NCBI RefSeq assembly: GCF_015558785.1
Contig: NZ_JADMOP010000015.1
Coordinates: forward strand, 1-59,851
Length of the DNA: 59,851 nt
DNA from: Collinsella aerofaciens
GTDB lineage: Bacteria > Actinomycetota > Coriobacteriia > Coriobacteriales > Coriobacteriaceae
Direction of reading: 5' to 3'
The number at the start of each line of letters is the position of its first letter. Positions within the stretch are counted from its first letter, which is position 1. The notes beneath the pieces are model-generated. The model was not told where the DNA came from. It worked only from the letters and a program-made list of their open reading frames with translations, and made no database searches. This document shows positions 24,378-33,322 of this stretch, one piece after another. Both the position numbers and the translations under genes were made by a program.

Positions 24378-25592
24378 TTACTGGTAGCGTAGGCATTCCA
24401 CCGGGTCGAGCTTTGCTGCACGGCGAGCGGGGTAGAAGCCAAAGATTACGCCGATGCCGACCGATACGGCAAACGCGATCAACACTGTTGTAATGGAGAA
24501 GCTTGGCGTGATCGTCCCGGTAGCTCCAAACTCGCTCATGATGCCCGAGCTTGCGGCAAAGAACGTGAGTCCCCATGCCAGCAGATAGCCAATCAGGACA
24601 CCCAACAGTCCGCCGGTGACGCACAGCGCCGAGGACTCGGCCAAAAACTGCGCGGTGATATCGTGACGACTTGCGCCCAGGGCACGGCGAATGCCGATCT
24701 CACGGATGCGCTCAGTCACGTTGGTGAGCATCATATTCATAATGCCGATACCGCCGACAAGCAGCGAGATGCTGGCGACAGCGCCCATGATGAGCGAGAA
24801 CGCGCCCATAAAGGAGTTGAGTGCATCGATGGCGCTTTTCATGGAGGTCGCCGATACACTGTCGTACTCATCATCTTCCGCGATGCCCTTCATTGCGCGC
24901 ACCTTGGACTCGATGGTCTTACAAAGCTCGTCCATGTCTGTGCCCTCGGCGGCAAGAGCCGTCACGCTGGGGAATGAAGGATTTTCGTCGCCAAACAGGC
25001 CTGAGATGGTTTCGCGCGGCATATACAGCGTGAGCGAGCCCATGGAGTCGTTGCCGCCATCAATCACGCCTATAATCTGCACCTCGCCGTTGGCCACCTT
25101 GATGGTTTTCCCCAGCGCATCCTGTTCGTTGCCGTAAAGCTGATCGGCGCCGCCGCGGCTGATGATCGCCACGCGCGAGCCCGATTGGGACTCGGCCTGG
25201 GAATAGGTGCGCCCCGCAACGAGCTTGCTGGCCCCCACGGCGTCGAGCATGTTGCTATCGACACCCTGTGCCATGACGGTATAGCTTTTATCGCCGGTCT
25301 TGTACTCGGTGTACGCGCTGTCGACAATTCCGATCTGCTCTATTTGCGGCACCAGTTTTTGAAGCTTCTGAACGTCAGAATCGGTGAGTTCTTGCGACGA
25401 ATAGATTTGCACCATGCGTGCCGCATTGAGGCCCAGACTGTTGACCAGGCTGTTTTGGATGCCGCCGATGAGCGAAGTCATGGCGATAACCGAGGCAATG
25501 CCGATGACAATGCCCAGGATGGTGAGTAGACTGCGCCCCTTGTTGGCCTCGAGCGAGTGAAGGGCTTCCTGGATGAGATCGCGGGCGCTCAT
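24378..25592 (-). CDS. MacB/FtsX-type ABC transporter permease
   Basis: 404 residues. N-terminal membrane helix with NKGRSLLTILGIVIGIASVI, a large extracytoplasmic MacB periplasmic-core region (about 50-270), then three C-terminal helices including GGIGIMNMMLTNVTERIREI and RRALGASRHDIT, ending in FGFYPARRAAKLDPVECLRY. All are hallmarks of MacB permeases used for peptide or lipid export. The ATG overlaps the stop of the ATPase gene (ATGA). Last gene of a three-gene unit (adaptor, ATPase, permease). Confidence 0.92.
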   Translation of the reverse strand: MSARDLIQEALHSLEANKGRSLLTILGIVIGIASVIAMTSLIGGIQNSLVNSLGLNAARMVQIYSSQELTDSDVQKLQKLVPQIEQIGIVDSAYTEYKTGDKSYTVMAQGVDSNMLDAVGASKLVAGRTYSQAESQSGSRVAIISRGGADQLYGNEQDALGKTIKVANGEVQIIGVIDGGNDSMGSLTLYMPRETISGLFGDENPSFPSVTALAAEGTDMDELCKTIESKVRAMKGIAEDDEYDSVSATSMKSAIDALNSFMGAFSLIMGAVASISLLVGGIGIMNMMLTNVTERIREIGIRRALGASRHDITAQFLAESSALCVTGGLLGVLIGYLLAWGLTFFAASSGIMSEFGATGTITPSFSITTVLIAFAVSVGIGVIFGFYPARRAAKLDPVECLRYQ

Positions 25593-26362
25593 GCCATCTC
25601 TCCTTTCGGCGGGTTGGCGGAGGCGGAAATCATGGGCAGGCTATCTACGGCGCTGCGCAGGGTCCGCGGTGCATGTGGAATATACGCGCCGTCGTGAATG
25701 CGACCGTCGCGGATGGTCACGGCACGGTCGGCCTCGGCGGCGATGCCGGGGTCGTGTGTGATAAGCACGATGGTTTTGCCGCGCTTCTGGAGCTTATGGA
25801 AGGTCTCCATCACAAGCGCTCCGGTAGCGGAGTCCAGGTTTCCCGTCGGCTCGTCAGCCAGAATGATGGGCGGATCATTGACGAGGGCGCGCGCGATTGC
25901 GACGCGCTGCATCTGGCCGCCCGAGAGCTCGGATATGCGGTGGTCCCAGTGGTCGACGGGCAGCGTGACAGCCTGCAGCGCGTGCACGGCGCGCATCTCG
26001 CGCTGGCTACGGGGCACATTGGTGTAGGCCAGCGGCAGCATCACGTTTTCGATAACCGACAGGCGCGGCAGCAGGTTGAAGCTCTGAAAGACAAAGCCAA
26101 TGCTCAGGGCGCGGACTTCGGTGAGCTCGTCATCATCGAGCTCGGCCACGTTGAGCCCTTGCAGGTAGTAGTCGCCCGCCGTCGGCTTATCCAGGCAGCC
26201 TAGGATGTTCATGAGGGTTGATTTGCCCGAGCCCGAGGGGCCAGTAATGGCGACGAACTCGCCGGGATCTACCGCCAGTCTCACGTTATGCAGGATGTGG
26301 GCGCAACCTGCCTCGCTTTCAAAGATGCGGTGCACGTTGCGGATGTCGATAACGGGACGCAT
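25589..26362 (-). CDS. MacB/LolD-type ABC transporter ATP-binding protein
   Basis: 257 residues. Walker [20 protein letters not shown]-loop [16 protein letters not shown], signature [15 protein letters not shown], Walker [13 protein letters not shown], and LITHDPGIA with the switch His. The last 30 residues after the ABC core are a short unassigned tail. Energises the neighbouring permease. Its ATG overlaps the adaptor stop by one base (TAATG). Confidence 0.94.
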   Translation of the reverse strand: MRPVIDIRNVHRIFESEAGCAHILHNVRLAVDPGEFVAITGPSGSGKSTLMNILGCLDKPTAGDYYLQGLNVAELDDDELTEVRALSIGFVFQSFNLLPRLSVIENVMLPLAYTNVPRSQREMRAVHALQAVTLPVDHWDHRISELSGGQMQRVAIARALVNDPPIILADEPTGNLDSATGALVMETFHKLQKRGKTIVLITHDPGIAAEADRAVTIRDGRIHDGAYIPHAPRTLRSAVDSLPMISASANPPKGEMA

Positions 26363-27798
26363 TACATGCCCTCGTCGTCAGACATGCTGCCCGAATCCGT
26401 GCTGTAGCCGCCGTCAGCCGTTGCGTCCGCTCCGGTGTCCATGACGAGGGTGTCGCCATCGCGCAGCTTGGTAATCGGCACGTTAGGGTTGATCTCGTTG
26501 CCCTGGTCGTCGCGCTTGACCTGTGTCTTGCCGACTACGGCTTCGTTGTCGTTTTGCGTCACGACGGTCACTTTCACGCGGCGGGTCTGTTTGCCCTCGT
26601 CATCGGTTGCCACGTTGACGTAATAGTGTTCGCCGTCTTCGGTCATGAGCGCCATCGTCGGCACCATCACCACGTCGTCGAGCTGCTCGGTCACCACCGA
26701 GACCTCGGCCGTCATGCCCGGCTTCAGGCGCGCGTCGGGCGCCTCGATGAGGATGTCGACGTTAAAGGTTACGCTGCCGCCGCCACCGTTAGCGGCGTCG
26801 GAGTTTGCCACCGACGCGATAGCCGTGACGGTGCCCTGGCTCACGATATCGGGAAACGCGGGATACGTGACGTTGGCGCTCTGCCCAACGGCGATCTTGG
26901 CGATGTCCTTTTCTCCCACCTGTACGGTCACCTTCATCTTGGATAGGTCGGCGATCTGCATGCACTGCTTGCCACCGCTCGTATCACTTTCGCCCATAAT
27001 CATGCCGCCTGTTACCGTGGCGCCCACCTTGGCGTTGAGCTCCACGATGCTGCCCGAGCTCGGGGCCGTGACCGTACGGCTGGCGGCCTTGGCGTTCGCC
27101 TGATCGAGGTTTGCCTGGGCCGAAGCGAGGCTGCGCTGCGCGGCCGATACGGCGTTCGTGTCCGCTGATGCGTCGGAGACGCCAGCCGCTGCGGAAGCTC
27201 CATCGACGTCCGTCGTTGGGGTGGCCTGAGCGGCAGCTGCGGCTTTCTTCGCATTAGCGAGGTCTTCTTGAGCGGCAGCAACTGCACGCTGTGCCTCGGC
27301 AACGTTGCGATCGAGCTCGTCGTTTTTAATGGTCATAAGCACGTCGCCCTCGTTGACGGATTGGCCCGCCTGCACGTTGATCGAATCGACCGTGCCGTCG
27401 ACAGAAGGGGAGACCACTGAGGACGAAATTGGTTTGAGCTGGCCTTTCGCCTCGACCGTTGTGGTAAACGTGCCCTCGGTCACCATGTCGGTCACAGGCC
27501 CGCTAGTGCCCTGTGGCTGCGCATTGATAACCAGGGTCACGACAACGGCGATGAGCACAATGGCGGCCACGACGCCGGCCGCAATGCCGCGTCGGATGAG
27601 CTTTTTGCGTCGACGTTCGGCACGTTTTGCCTTGAGCTTGGCATATGCCTCTTCATCGGAAATCTCGGTCGCATCGTTCGCGCGTCCGCTCTGCTTATCG
27701 GCATGTACGTTTGTAATCAGAGGAATCGTTTCGGTGACATCTTCGAGCGTGTGCTCGGTATCATCCGGGCCCGGGGTGGTCGTGGGGACATTCGGCAT
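26362..27798 (-). CDS. MacA/HlyD-type membrane-fusion adaptor
   Basis: 478 residues. A long acidic cytosolic N-terminus and basic KRAERRRKKLIRRG precede one membrane helix (about residues 75-97). Outside are a biotinyl-lipoyl-like half (SVDGTVDSINVQAGQSVNEG), an alpha-hairpin rich in Ala/Gln (residues about 185-265), the second half-motif VTAPSSGSIVELNAKVGATV, and beta-barrel domains. The Gly/Ser/Asp-rich end YSTDSGSMSDDEGM is disordered. The ATG at 27798 has AAGGAGA upstream. It should link the MacB-like pump to its cargo at the cell surface. Confidence 0.88.
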   Translation of the reverse strand: MPNVPTTTPGPDDTEHTLEDVTETIPLITNVHADKQSGRANDATEISDEEAYAKLKAKRAERRRKKLIRRGIAAGVVAAIVLIAVVVTLVINAQPQGTSGPVTDMVTEGTFTTTVEAKGQLKPISSSVVSPSVDGTVDSINVQAGQSVNEGDVLMTIKNDELDRNVAEAQRAVAAAQEDLANAKKAAAAAQATPTTDVDGASAAAGVSDASADTNAVSAAQRSLASAQANLDQANAKAASRTVTAPSSGSIVELNAKVGATVTGGMIMGESDTSGGKQCMQIADLSKMKVTVQVGEKDIAKIAVGQSANVTYPAFPDIVSQGTVTAIASVANSDAANGGGGSVTFNVDILIEAPDARLKPGMTAEVSVVTEQLDDVVMVPTMALMTEDGEHYYVNVATDDEGKQTRRVKVTVVTQNDNEAVVGKTQVKRDDQGNEINPNVPITKLRDGDTLVMDTGADATADGGYSTDSGSMSDDEGM

Positions 27799-27832
27799 AG
27801 CGTCTCCTTTATAGAAAGTACCTCGATAAGTA

Positions 27833-27862
27833 TATGCGCCCACCGGTTGAGGCGGGCGCATA
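27833..27862 (-). terminator. Hairpin between the L,D-transpeptidase and adaptor genes
   Basis: TATGCGCCC (27833-27841) pairs with GGGCGCATA (27854-27862), with CACC/GGCG partly extending the stem. No strong U-run follows, so termination may be weak. Confidence 0.4.
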
Positions 27863-27930
27863 AGACGGTTTCTTTCGGAACTGTTAGATTGGTCGCAGCG
27901 GTTCCACGTTGTATGAATGTGCGCGTTGCA

Positions 27931-29664
27931 CTACGAGTGGACAACCACACACAGGCCGACTTTGATGCAGTCGTGAAGTGCCTTGGCGTCTGCCAGGCGC
28001 AGGTTGATGCAGCCGTGGCTGCCGCACCATTTGTACGACTCGGCGTTATCGAAGCTCTTGTCGTTTTGCCAGGTGGCATCATGGAAGCCGATCATGTTGC
28101 CCTCAAACGGCATCCAGTAGCTCACCGGACTCTCGTATTTGGGCTTGCCGGTCTCGGGGTCCTTGGCTCCGATCAGGGTGCTGCCGCCGTCGTTGCTGTT
28201 GATCTGCCAGACGCCCTCGGGCGTGGCGTCCTCGCCCGGCTTGCCCGAGATAAAGTTGGCCTCCCAAACGATATTTCCGCTCTCGTCATAGTAGCGCGCG
28301 TGCTGTTCGGACAAGTCGACGTCGATATACGCCTTCCAGTCGGGCTCTCCCTTTGCGGTAAAGGTGTCGGCCTTCTGGGAGTACTTGATCTCGATTTCGC
28401 CAGTCTGCTTGTTGTTAATGGCGTCCTCGACCTGCTTGGCGAGCGAGCTGCTGTCGATGGACCAACCAAAGTCACCGCCTTCGACGGCGCACTGCTTGCT
28501 ATCGGCGCGCGTCCACCAGCGAGTGGAGCCCACGGTATTAAAGCCGTTAGCGAGCTCGGCTGCCCAGCTGCTGATCTGCGTCGTATCGAGCGTTGGGTTG
28601 GCCGGATCGGCAAAGCTGATCCACTGCAATACGGAGCTGCCATCAACCTTGCCAGCATCCTCGCCGTTGAGCTTGAGGGTCACGTTGACGCCCAGGAAGT
28701 TGTTGGCGGCATCGCATGCGGCCTGAATCTGATCATCGGTCAGCGTTCCATTGAGCGGCTCATAGGCATCGTTGCCGAGCTTGGAAAGATCTACGGTCTC
28801 GGCCAGCGAGGCAAGCTCGAGCTCGGCATATTTAATGACATGCTCGCGGTTGAGTTTTTCGTTGGAGCGCGCCTTCTCGACGGTAAACTTGCCGGCCTGT
28901 TCGTCATAGGAGCTATTGGCCTCGAACGTGCCCGAACGCCCCTCGTTAAACTCGTCGATGGCGGTGCCCAGATCCTTCTCAAACTTCTTTTGGTCAAAGG
29001 TGTCGGAGAGCATGGACAGGTCGACGTCTTGATCAAGATCGACTTCGTTGGAGGTAGCAGTTGTTTTGGTCTTGCCGCTTAAGGATTCCACAAGGCGGAC
29101 CGGCCATGCAAAGGCTTCGTTGTGGCTGATGATCTCTTTTGCGGCAGCTTCGCCGTCGACGATGGGCTCATCGGACTCGGGCTGATAGGTCCAGCTAAAG
29201 TCATCGCCTGTCACGGTGAGCTTATAGTGCTTCCATGCCGAATTGACCTTGGTAGCGGCAGACGAAGCGTTGGAGAACGAGACATCGACGCCGGCAATGG
29301 TGGTGTTGGGGTAGGCTACCTGAGAAAATGCTACGACGCCTACGATATAGACAATGACGATTAGACCCAGGACGACAAAGAGCGTCGTCTTTTTGCCCGA
29401 CTTATTGTTCTCGGCGGGTTTGCGCGCGGGGCCGCGATCGCCTCGAGCGTGCGTGGGGGGCTGCTTGGGCGCATTGCCGTTTGTCTGGCGCTGCTGACGT
29501 TGTTGACGCTGCTGTCGCTGTTGGTTCGGGCGTTGGGAAACGTTTGCTGCACTACGCTGCTGACCGTGGCTCGGCGCGATAGGACGCGGCGACTGAACGC
29601 CTCCGGTGTGCCTGCTCGGCTGCTGCGGATCGGGAATCAGTTGAGTTCGATCGTTTTGCGACAT
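27931..29664 (-). CDS. Membrane-anchored L,D-transpeptidase (YkuD) with peptidoglycan-binding-like domains
   Basis: 577 residues. A cytosolic N-terminus rich in Gln/Arg (QQRQQRQQRQQRQ) and Pro leads to one membrane helix (TLFVVLGLIVIVYIVGVVAF, near residue 95). The middle holds PG_binding_4-type modules of putative peptidoglycan-binding function. The C-terminal YkuD domain has GFHDATW and the catalytic SHGCINLRLADA, with active-site Cys and His intact. It should form 3-3 cross-links or attach proteins to the wall. Start chosen at 29664 with GAAGGA about nine bases upstream; a nearer ATG at 29673 is too close to that site. Confidence 0.9.
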   Translation of the reverse strand: MSQNDRTQLIPDPQQPSRHTGGVQSPRPIAPSHGQQRSAANVSQRPNQQRQQRQQRQQRQTNGNAPKQPPTHARGDRGPARKPAENNKSGKKTTLFVVLGLIVIVYIVGVVAFSQVAYPNTTIAGVDVSFSNASSAATKVNSAWKHYKLTVTGDDFSWTYQPESDEPIVDGEAAAKEIISHNEAFAWPVRLVESLSGKTKTTATSNEVDLDQDVDLSMLSDTFDQKKFEKDLGTAIDEFNEGRSGTFEANSSYDEQAGKFTVEKARSNEKLNREHVIKYAELELASLAETVDLSKLGNDAYEPLNGTLTDDQIQAACDAANNFLGVNVTLKLNGEDAGKVDGSSVLQWISFADPANPTLDTTQISSWAAELANGFNTVGSTRWWTRADSKQCAVEGGDFGWSIDSSSLAKQVEDAINNKQTGEIEIKYSQKADTFTAKGEPDWKAYIDVDLSEQHARYYDESGNIVWEANFISGKPGEDATPEGVWQINSNDGGSTLIGAKDPETGKPKYESPVSYWMPFEGNMIGFHDATWQNDKSFDNAESYKWCGSHGCINLRLADAKALHDCIKVGLCVVVHS

Positions 29665-29721
29665 CGTATGCATATCCTTCGATTTTCGCCTTGCGGTTCA
29701 TCGTGTTTTTACTGGGCTTGC

Positions 29722-29727
29722 ATTATA
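29722..29727 (-). promoter_or_regulatory. Candidate -10 element for the L,D-transpeptidase gene
   Basis: A perfect TATAAT on the minus strand, about 60 bases ahead of the start codon. No good -35 is visible at 16-18 bp spacing, so this is a partial match only. Confidence 0.4.
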
Positions 29728-29773
29728 GCGATTGCCCTGCTGTTTGTGGTACGGAAACGGTGGCATTCAAAAG

Positions 29774-29795
29774 AGGTGGGACATTTGTCCCACCT
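29774..29795 (-). terminator. Terminator of the serine dehydratase gene
   Basis: AGGTGGGACA (29774-29783) and TGTCCCACCT (29786-29795) form a perfect 10-bp stem with a two-base centre. On the minus strand it is followed by CTTTTG, 19 bp past the end of sdaA. Confidence 0.7.
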
Positions 29796-29813
29796 TTGAG
29801 TCGTTCTTTGTCG

Positions 29814-31421
29814 CTATCCGCACACACCGCATTTTGCACAGGCCGAAAGTGCGGCCGGAGCCTGCGCGATGCCGCCCTTTGCCGTCTCGCGCAGTGTGGC
29901 CGGCAACGCGTGACCCACCGAGAGCATGACATGTGCCATCTGGTCAAACGGCACCAGGCTCTTAATGCCTGCGAGGGCGAGTTGTGCCGAGCTAAAGGCC
30001 GCTGCCACGCCGATGGCGTTGCGGTTTTGGCAGGGCACCTCGACAAGGCCACCGACGGGGTCGCAAACGAGGCCCAGCAGGTTACTCAGCGCGATGGAGC
30101 TGGCGTCGAGCGCCTGTTCGGGCGTGCCGCCGAGCATCTGCACCAGCGCGGCGGCTGCCATGGCGGCGGCGCTTCCCACCTCGGCCTGGCATCCGCCCTC
30201 GGCGCCGGCGACGCAGGCACTCGTGGTGAGGTTGAGGCCGATGGCGGCTGCGCAGTAGAGCGCGTCCATGACTTGCTCGTCGTCGAGCTGCAGGCGATCG
30301 GCGAGCGCCAACACGCAGCCGGGCACGACACCCGCGGAGCCAGCCGTTGGGGCGGCGACGATCACTCCCATCGTGGCGGAGCGCTCAAGCACGGCCATCG
30401 CGCGGGCCACGGCGTCGGTCTGAACGGGGCCCATCAGGCTTGCACTCAAATCGTTGCGGCCGGTGGCTTCGACAAGCTTGGCCTCGCCGCCGATAAGCCC
30501 GCCGAGCGAACGCTGCGGATTGGCGATGGGGGCCGTGGTCTCCTCGCGCATGACGTCGAGCACGCGGCGCATAGCAGCGACGGCGTGGGCCTCGCCGGTC
30601 AGACGTGCCTCGCGAACGGCCATGACGGCGCCGATGCTGAGCCCCAGTTCCTCGCACGCATCGAGCAGCTGCTCGCCGTCGTCGAAGATTTCCTTGGCCG
30701 AGACGCCGGGGGAGAGCGACGAGACAGAACCGGGGAGCTCGATAAACGTTGCGTAATCGACATTGTCGAGCTTGCGCAGCATAGGGACGACGGTGTCGTC
30801 GGGCGCGCCGTCGGTCTCAAAGACGGAGTAGGCCTGGCCGCCCACTTCGGTTCGGTAGGTGCGGCAGAAGGCGATGTTCACGTGTGCGTAGGCGAGCAGG
30901 TTGGTGAGCGCGGCGAGTACACCGGGGACGTCCTTGTGCACCACGAAGAGCGTGGAATACATGCCCGAGATGTCGACGCCGACGCCGTTAATGCGGCTGA
31001 TGCGCATCTTGCCGCCGCCCAGGCTCTCGCCGCGGACCTGTGCCGTGGCGCCCGTGTCGTCGACCATGTCGATGTCGACGGTGTTGGGGCGGATGGAGGC
31101 GTCGTCGCCCTTGATGTCAAAGTGATATTCAAGGCCCTGCTCCCGAGCGAGGTCGAAGGCCTGCTTGATGTTCTCGTCATCGGTGTCGAGGCCCAGGATG
31201 CCCGCGACGAGCGCACGATCGGTGCCGTGGCCGCGGTAGGTGTGGGCGAAGGAGTTCCACAGGCCAAAGGTGACCTTGGTGATGCGGCCTTCCAGCAGGC
31301 TGGCGGCAACTTGGGCGCACCGCAGGGCGCCGGCGGTGTGCGATGAGCTGGGGCCGACCATGACGGGGCCCAAGATTTCGAATGCCGAGGTCGTAGCTAG
31401 TGTTTGCGGCTTGCCTGCCAT
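29814..31421 (-). CDS. sdaA: L-serine ammonia-lyase (dehydratase), fused beta-ACT-alpha form, iron-sulfur type
   Basis: 535 residues. Residues 10-150 are the beta-domain (ILGPVMVGPSSSHTAGALR). GKMRISRINGVGVDISGMYS leads into an ACT-like regulatory segment ending near 230. The alpha domain from about 250 has PTAGSAGVVPGCVLAL, TTSACVAGAEGGCQAEVGSA and LVCDPVGGLVEVPC, whose cysteines ligate the [4Fe-4S] cluster. It converts serine to pyruvate and ammonia. The ATG at 31421 has AGGAGC upstream; longer in-frame starts run into an intergenic palindrome. Two-subunit versions are common in Firmicutes; here they are joined. Confidence 0.93.
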   Translation of the reverse strand: MAGKPQTLATTSAFEILGPVMVGPSSSHTAGALRCAQVAASLLEGRITKVTFGLWNSFAHTYRGHGTDRALVAGILGLDTDDENIKQAFDLAREQGLEYHFDIKGDDASIRPNTVDIDMVDDTGATAQVRGESLGGGKMRISRINGVGVDISGMYSTLFVVHKDVPGVLAALTNLLAYAHVNIAFCRTYRTEVGGQAYSVFETDGAPDDTVVPMLRKLDNVDYATFIELPGSVSSLSPGVSAKEIFDDGEQLLDACEELGLSIGAVMAVREARLTGEAHAVAAMRRVLDVMREETTAPIANPQRSLGGLIGGEAKLVEATGRNDLSASLMGPVQTDAVARAMAVLERSATMGVIVAAPTAGSAGVVPGCVLALADRLQLDDEQVMDALYCAAAIGLNLTTSACVAGAEGGCQAEVGSAAAMAAAALVQMLGGTPEQALDASSIALSNLLGLVCDPVGGLVEVPCQNRNAIGVAAAFSSAQLALAGIKSLVPFDQMAHVMLSVGHALPATLRETAKGGIAQAPAALSACAKCGVCG

Positions 31422-31477
31422 GGGTGCTCCTGTTCTATCCCGTCGTTCCGAGGGGCGGGGCATACTTGTCCCGTCGC

Positions 31478-31594
31478 TCCGAGGGCTTTGGTATTTGGTC
31501 GCCTGCTCTACAGTCCTGGCTCGCACGGAGGCCACATTAAGTGGCCTCCGGCTCGTGCGGAACTCGCGACCGACCAAATACCAAAGCCCTCGGA
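31478..31594. repeat. Compound intergenic palindrome upstream of sdaA
   Basis: Outer arms of 24 bp pair perfectly (31478-31501 with 31571-31594; arm begins TCCGAGGGCTTTGG). Inside is a second perfect hairpin, CGGAGGCCAC with GTGGCCTCCG (31526-31550, 5-nt loop). The whole 117-nt unit lies between metK and sdaA, both on the minus strand, and would fold as a cross. Confidence 0.75.
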
Positions 31595-31690
31595 ACTTAG
31601 GATACATGGCTGGAGTCGCTCTGCTGCAAAATTTATCGGCCTGTGATTTATTCCATGTCCCAGGTAGGCTCATCTTCACCACCGTTTAAA

Positions 31691-31725
31691 TAAAAAAGAA
31701 GTACCGGTTGGGGCCGGTACTTCTT
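31691..31725 (-). terminator. Strong intrinsic terminator of metK
   Basis: AAGAAGTACCGG (31696-31707) pairs with CCGGTACTTCTT (31714-31725), 6-nt loop. Read on the minus strand it ends in TTTTTTA, the clearest Rho-independent terminator in the window. Confidence 0.9.
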
Positions 31726-31763
31726 TTGGTGCGTTGTTTTTGGCTGTAGCTTTTCGAGTTAGC

Positions 31764-33044
31764 TTACAGGCCGCAGGCTGCTTTGAGTTCTTCGACTCGG
31801 TCGGTTTTTTCCCAGGTGAAGTCGGCGTCTTCTCGGCCGAAGTGACCGTAGGCTGCCGTCTTTTCGTAGATGGGGCGACGCAGGTCTAGGTCGCGGATGA
31901 TGGCGCCCGGGCGCAGGTCGAAGGTCTTCTCTACGGCCTCGACGATCTTGTCCTCGGCAACATGTGCGGTACCGAAGGTGTCGACCATGATTGAGAGGGG
32001 CTTGGAAACGCCGATGGCGTAGGCAAGCTCGACTTCGCAGCGGTCGGCCAGGCCGGCGGCGACCACGTTCTTGGCGACCCAGCGCGCGGCATACGCGGCG
32101 GATCGGTCGACCTTGGTGCAGTCCTTGCCGCTAAAGGCACCGCCGCCGTGACGTCCGTAGCCGCCGTAGGTGTCGACGATGATCTTGCGGCCAGTGAGGC
32201 CCGTGTCGCCCATGGGGCCGCCCACGACAAAGCGACCGGTGGGGTTCACGTAGATGTCCGCGTTGTCCCATGGCATGTTCTCGGCGGCCATGACCGGGGT
32301 GATGACGTGCTCGATGAGGTCGGCCTTGATCTTGCCCATGTCCTCGATCTCGGCGGCGTGCTGCGTGGAGATGACGATGGTCGTGACCTCGACGGGCTTT
32401 CCGTCCTCGTAGCGCACGGTGACCTGGGTCTTGCCGTCGGGACGCAGATAGGCGAGGGTACCGTCGTGACGCACGACGGCCAGGCGCTCGGCCAGGCGGC
32501 TTGCCAGGTAGTGGGGCATGGGCATGAGGGTCTTGGTCTCGTTGGAGGCATAACCGAACATCATGCCCTGGTCGCCGGCACCGATCAGGTCGATCGGGTC
32601 GGTGGTAGCGCCGGTCTGGGTCTCGAAGGACTCGTCAACGCCCTGGGCGATATCGGGCGACTGCTCGTGGATGAGGCTCATAACGCCGCAGGTGTCGCAG
32701 TCAAAACCGAACTTGGCACGGTTGTAGCCAATGCGGCGGATAACGCCGCGGGCGATTTCCTGTACGTCGACGTAGGCCTGGGTGCGAATCTCGCCGGCGA
32801 CGATGACGGTGCCGGTGGTCACGAGGGTCTCGCAGGCGCAGCGGACGTTCTCCACGTTGGCAGGCACGCCGTTGGGGGCGATGTAGCCCTGCTCCTGCAG
32901 CTCTATTTCTTTGGCGAGGATTGCGTCGAGGACGGCGTCGCTGATCTGGTCAGCGATCTTATCGGGATGACCTTCGGTCACCGACTCCGACGTAAAGACA
33001 AAGGACCCGTGTTGGGGCGGGATGGAACGAAGTTCTTCCGACAT
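31764..33044 (-). CDS. metK: S-adenosylmethionine synthetase
   Basis: 426 residues. [20 protein letters not shown] is the N-terminal motif, [12 protein letters not shown] the ATP/methionine-binding hexapeptide region, and [20 protein letters not shown] the P-loop-like C-terminal motif. It makes SAM from methionine and ATP, supplying among others the several methyltransferases of the cobalamin operon. A little longer than the usual 385-400 residues owing to insertions in the central domain. AAAGGA precedes the ATG. Divergent from gltX across a long palindrome. Confidence 0.97.
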   Translation of the reverse strand: MSEELRSIPPQHGSFVFTSESVTEGHPDKIADQISDAVLDAILAKEIELQEQGYIAPNGVPANVENVRCACETLVTTGTVIVAGEIRTQAYVDVQEIARGVIRRIGYNRAKFGFDCDTCGVMSLIHEQSPDIAQGVDESFETQTGATTDPIDLIGAGDQGMMFGYASNETKTLMPMPHYLASRLAERLAVVRHDGTLAYLRPDGKTQVTVRYEDGKPVEVTTIVISTQHAAEIEDMGKIKADLIEHVITPVMAAENMPWDNADIYVNPTGRFVVGGPMGDTGLTGRKIIVDTYGGYGRHGGGAFSGKDCTKVDRSAAYAARWVAKNVVAAGLADRCEVELAYAIGVSKPLSIMVDTFGTAHVAEDKIVEAVEKTFDLRPGAIIRDLDLRRPIYEKTAAYGHFGREDADFTWEKTDRVEELKAACGL

Positions 33045-33150
33045 GATTGTCCTTTCAAAAAACGTGTCCCGGCGACCGTTACCATTCCGCCGGGTTCTCT
33101 ATGCAAGGGCACATCATAGCGCGTAAATCAAACATTCACACCCTTTCCGC

Positions 33151-33242
33151 ACCTACTCATTGGGGACAGACTTAAATGACCAGCCTTAAATTAAGAAGGT
33201 CCCCAAAGACTGGTCATTTAAGTCTGTCCCCAATGAGTAGGT
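33151..33242. repeat. Long perfect palindrome between metK and gltX
   Basis: 33-bp arms (33151-33183 and 33210-33242) are exact complements around a 26-nt loop; the arm includes CATTGGGGACAGACTTAAAT. The loop itself contains GGTCCCCAA, echoing part of the arm. It lies between two divergent genes, so it is not simply a terminator. The TTGGGGACAG core resembles REP-type repeats moved by RAYT (Y1) transposases elsewhere; that link is my recollection, not tested. Confidence 0.85.
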
Positions 33243-33276
33243 CGGTGCCCTTTGTGCGGAGGTTGCTTTGATGCTT

Positions 33277-33282
33277 TATACT
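33277..33282 (+). promoter_or_regulatory. Candidate -10 of the gltX promoter
   Basis: TATACT lies 40 bases ahead of the gltX ATG and 35 bases past the palindrome. No clear -35; TTGTGC is 19 bp upstream. Confidence 0.3.
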
Positions 33283-33322
33283 GGTGCGGTTAGACATCCA
33301 TCCTGCAATCGAGGAGATTTCC

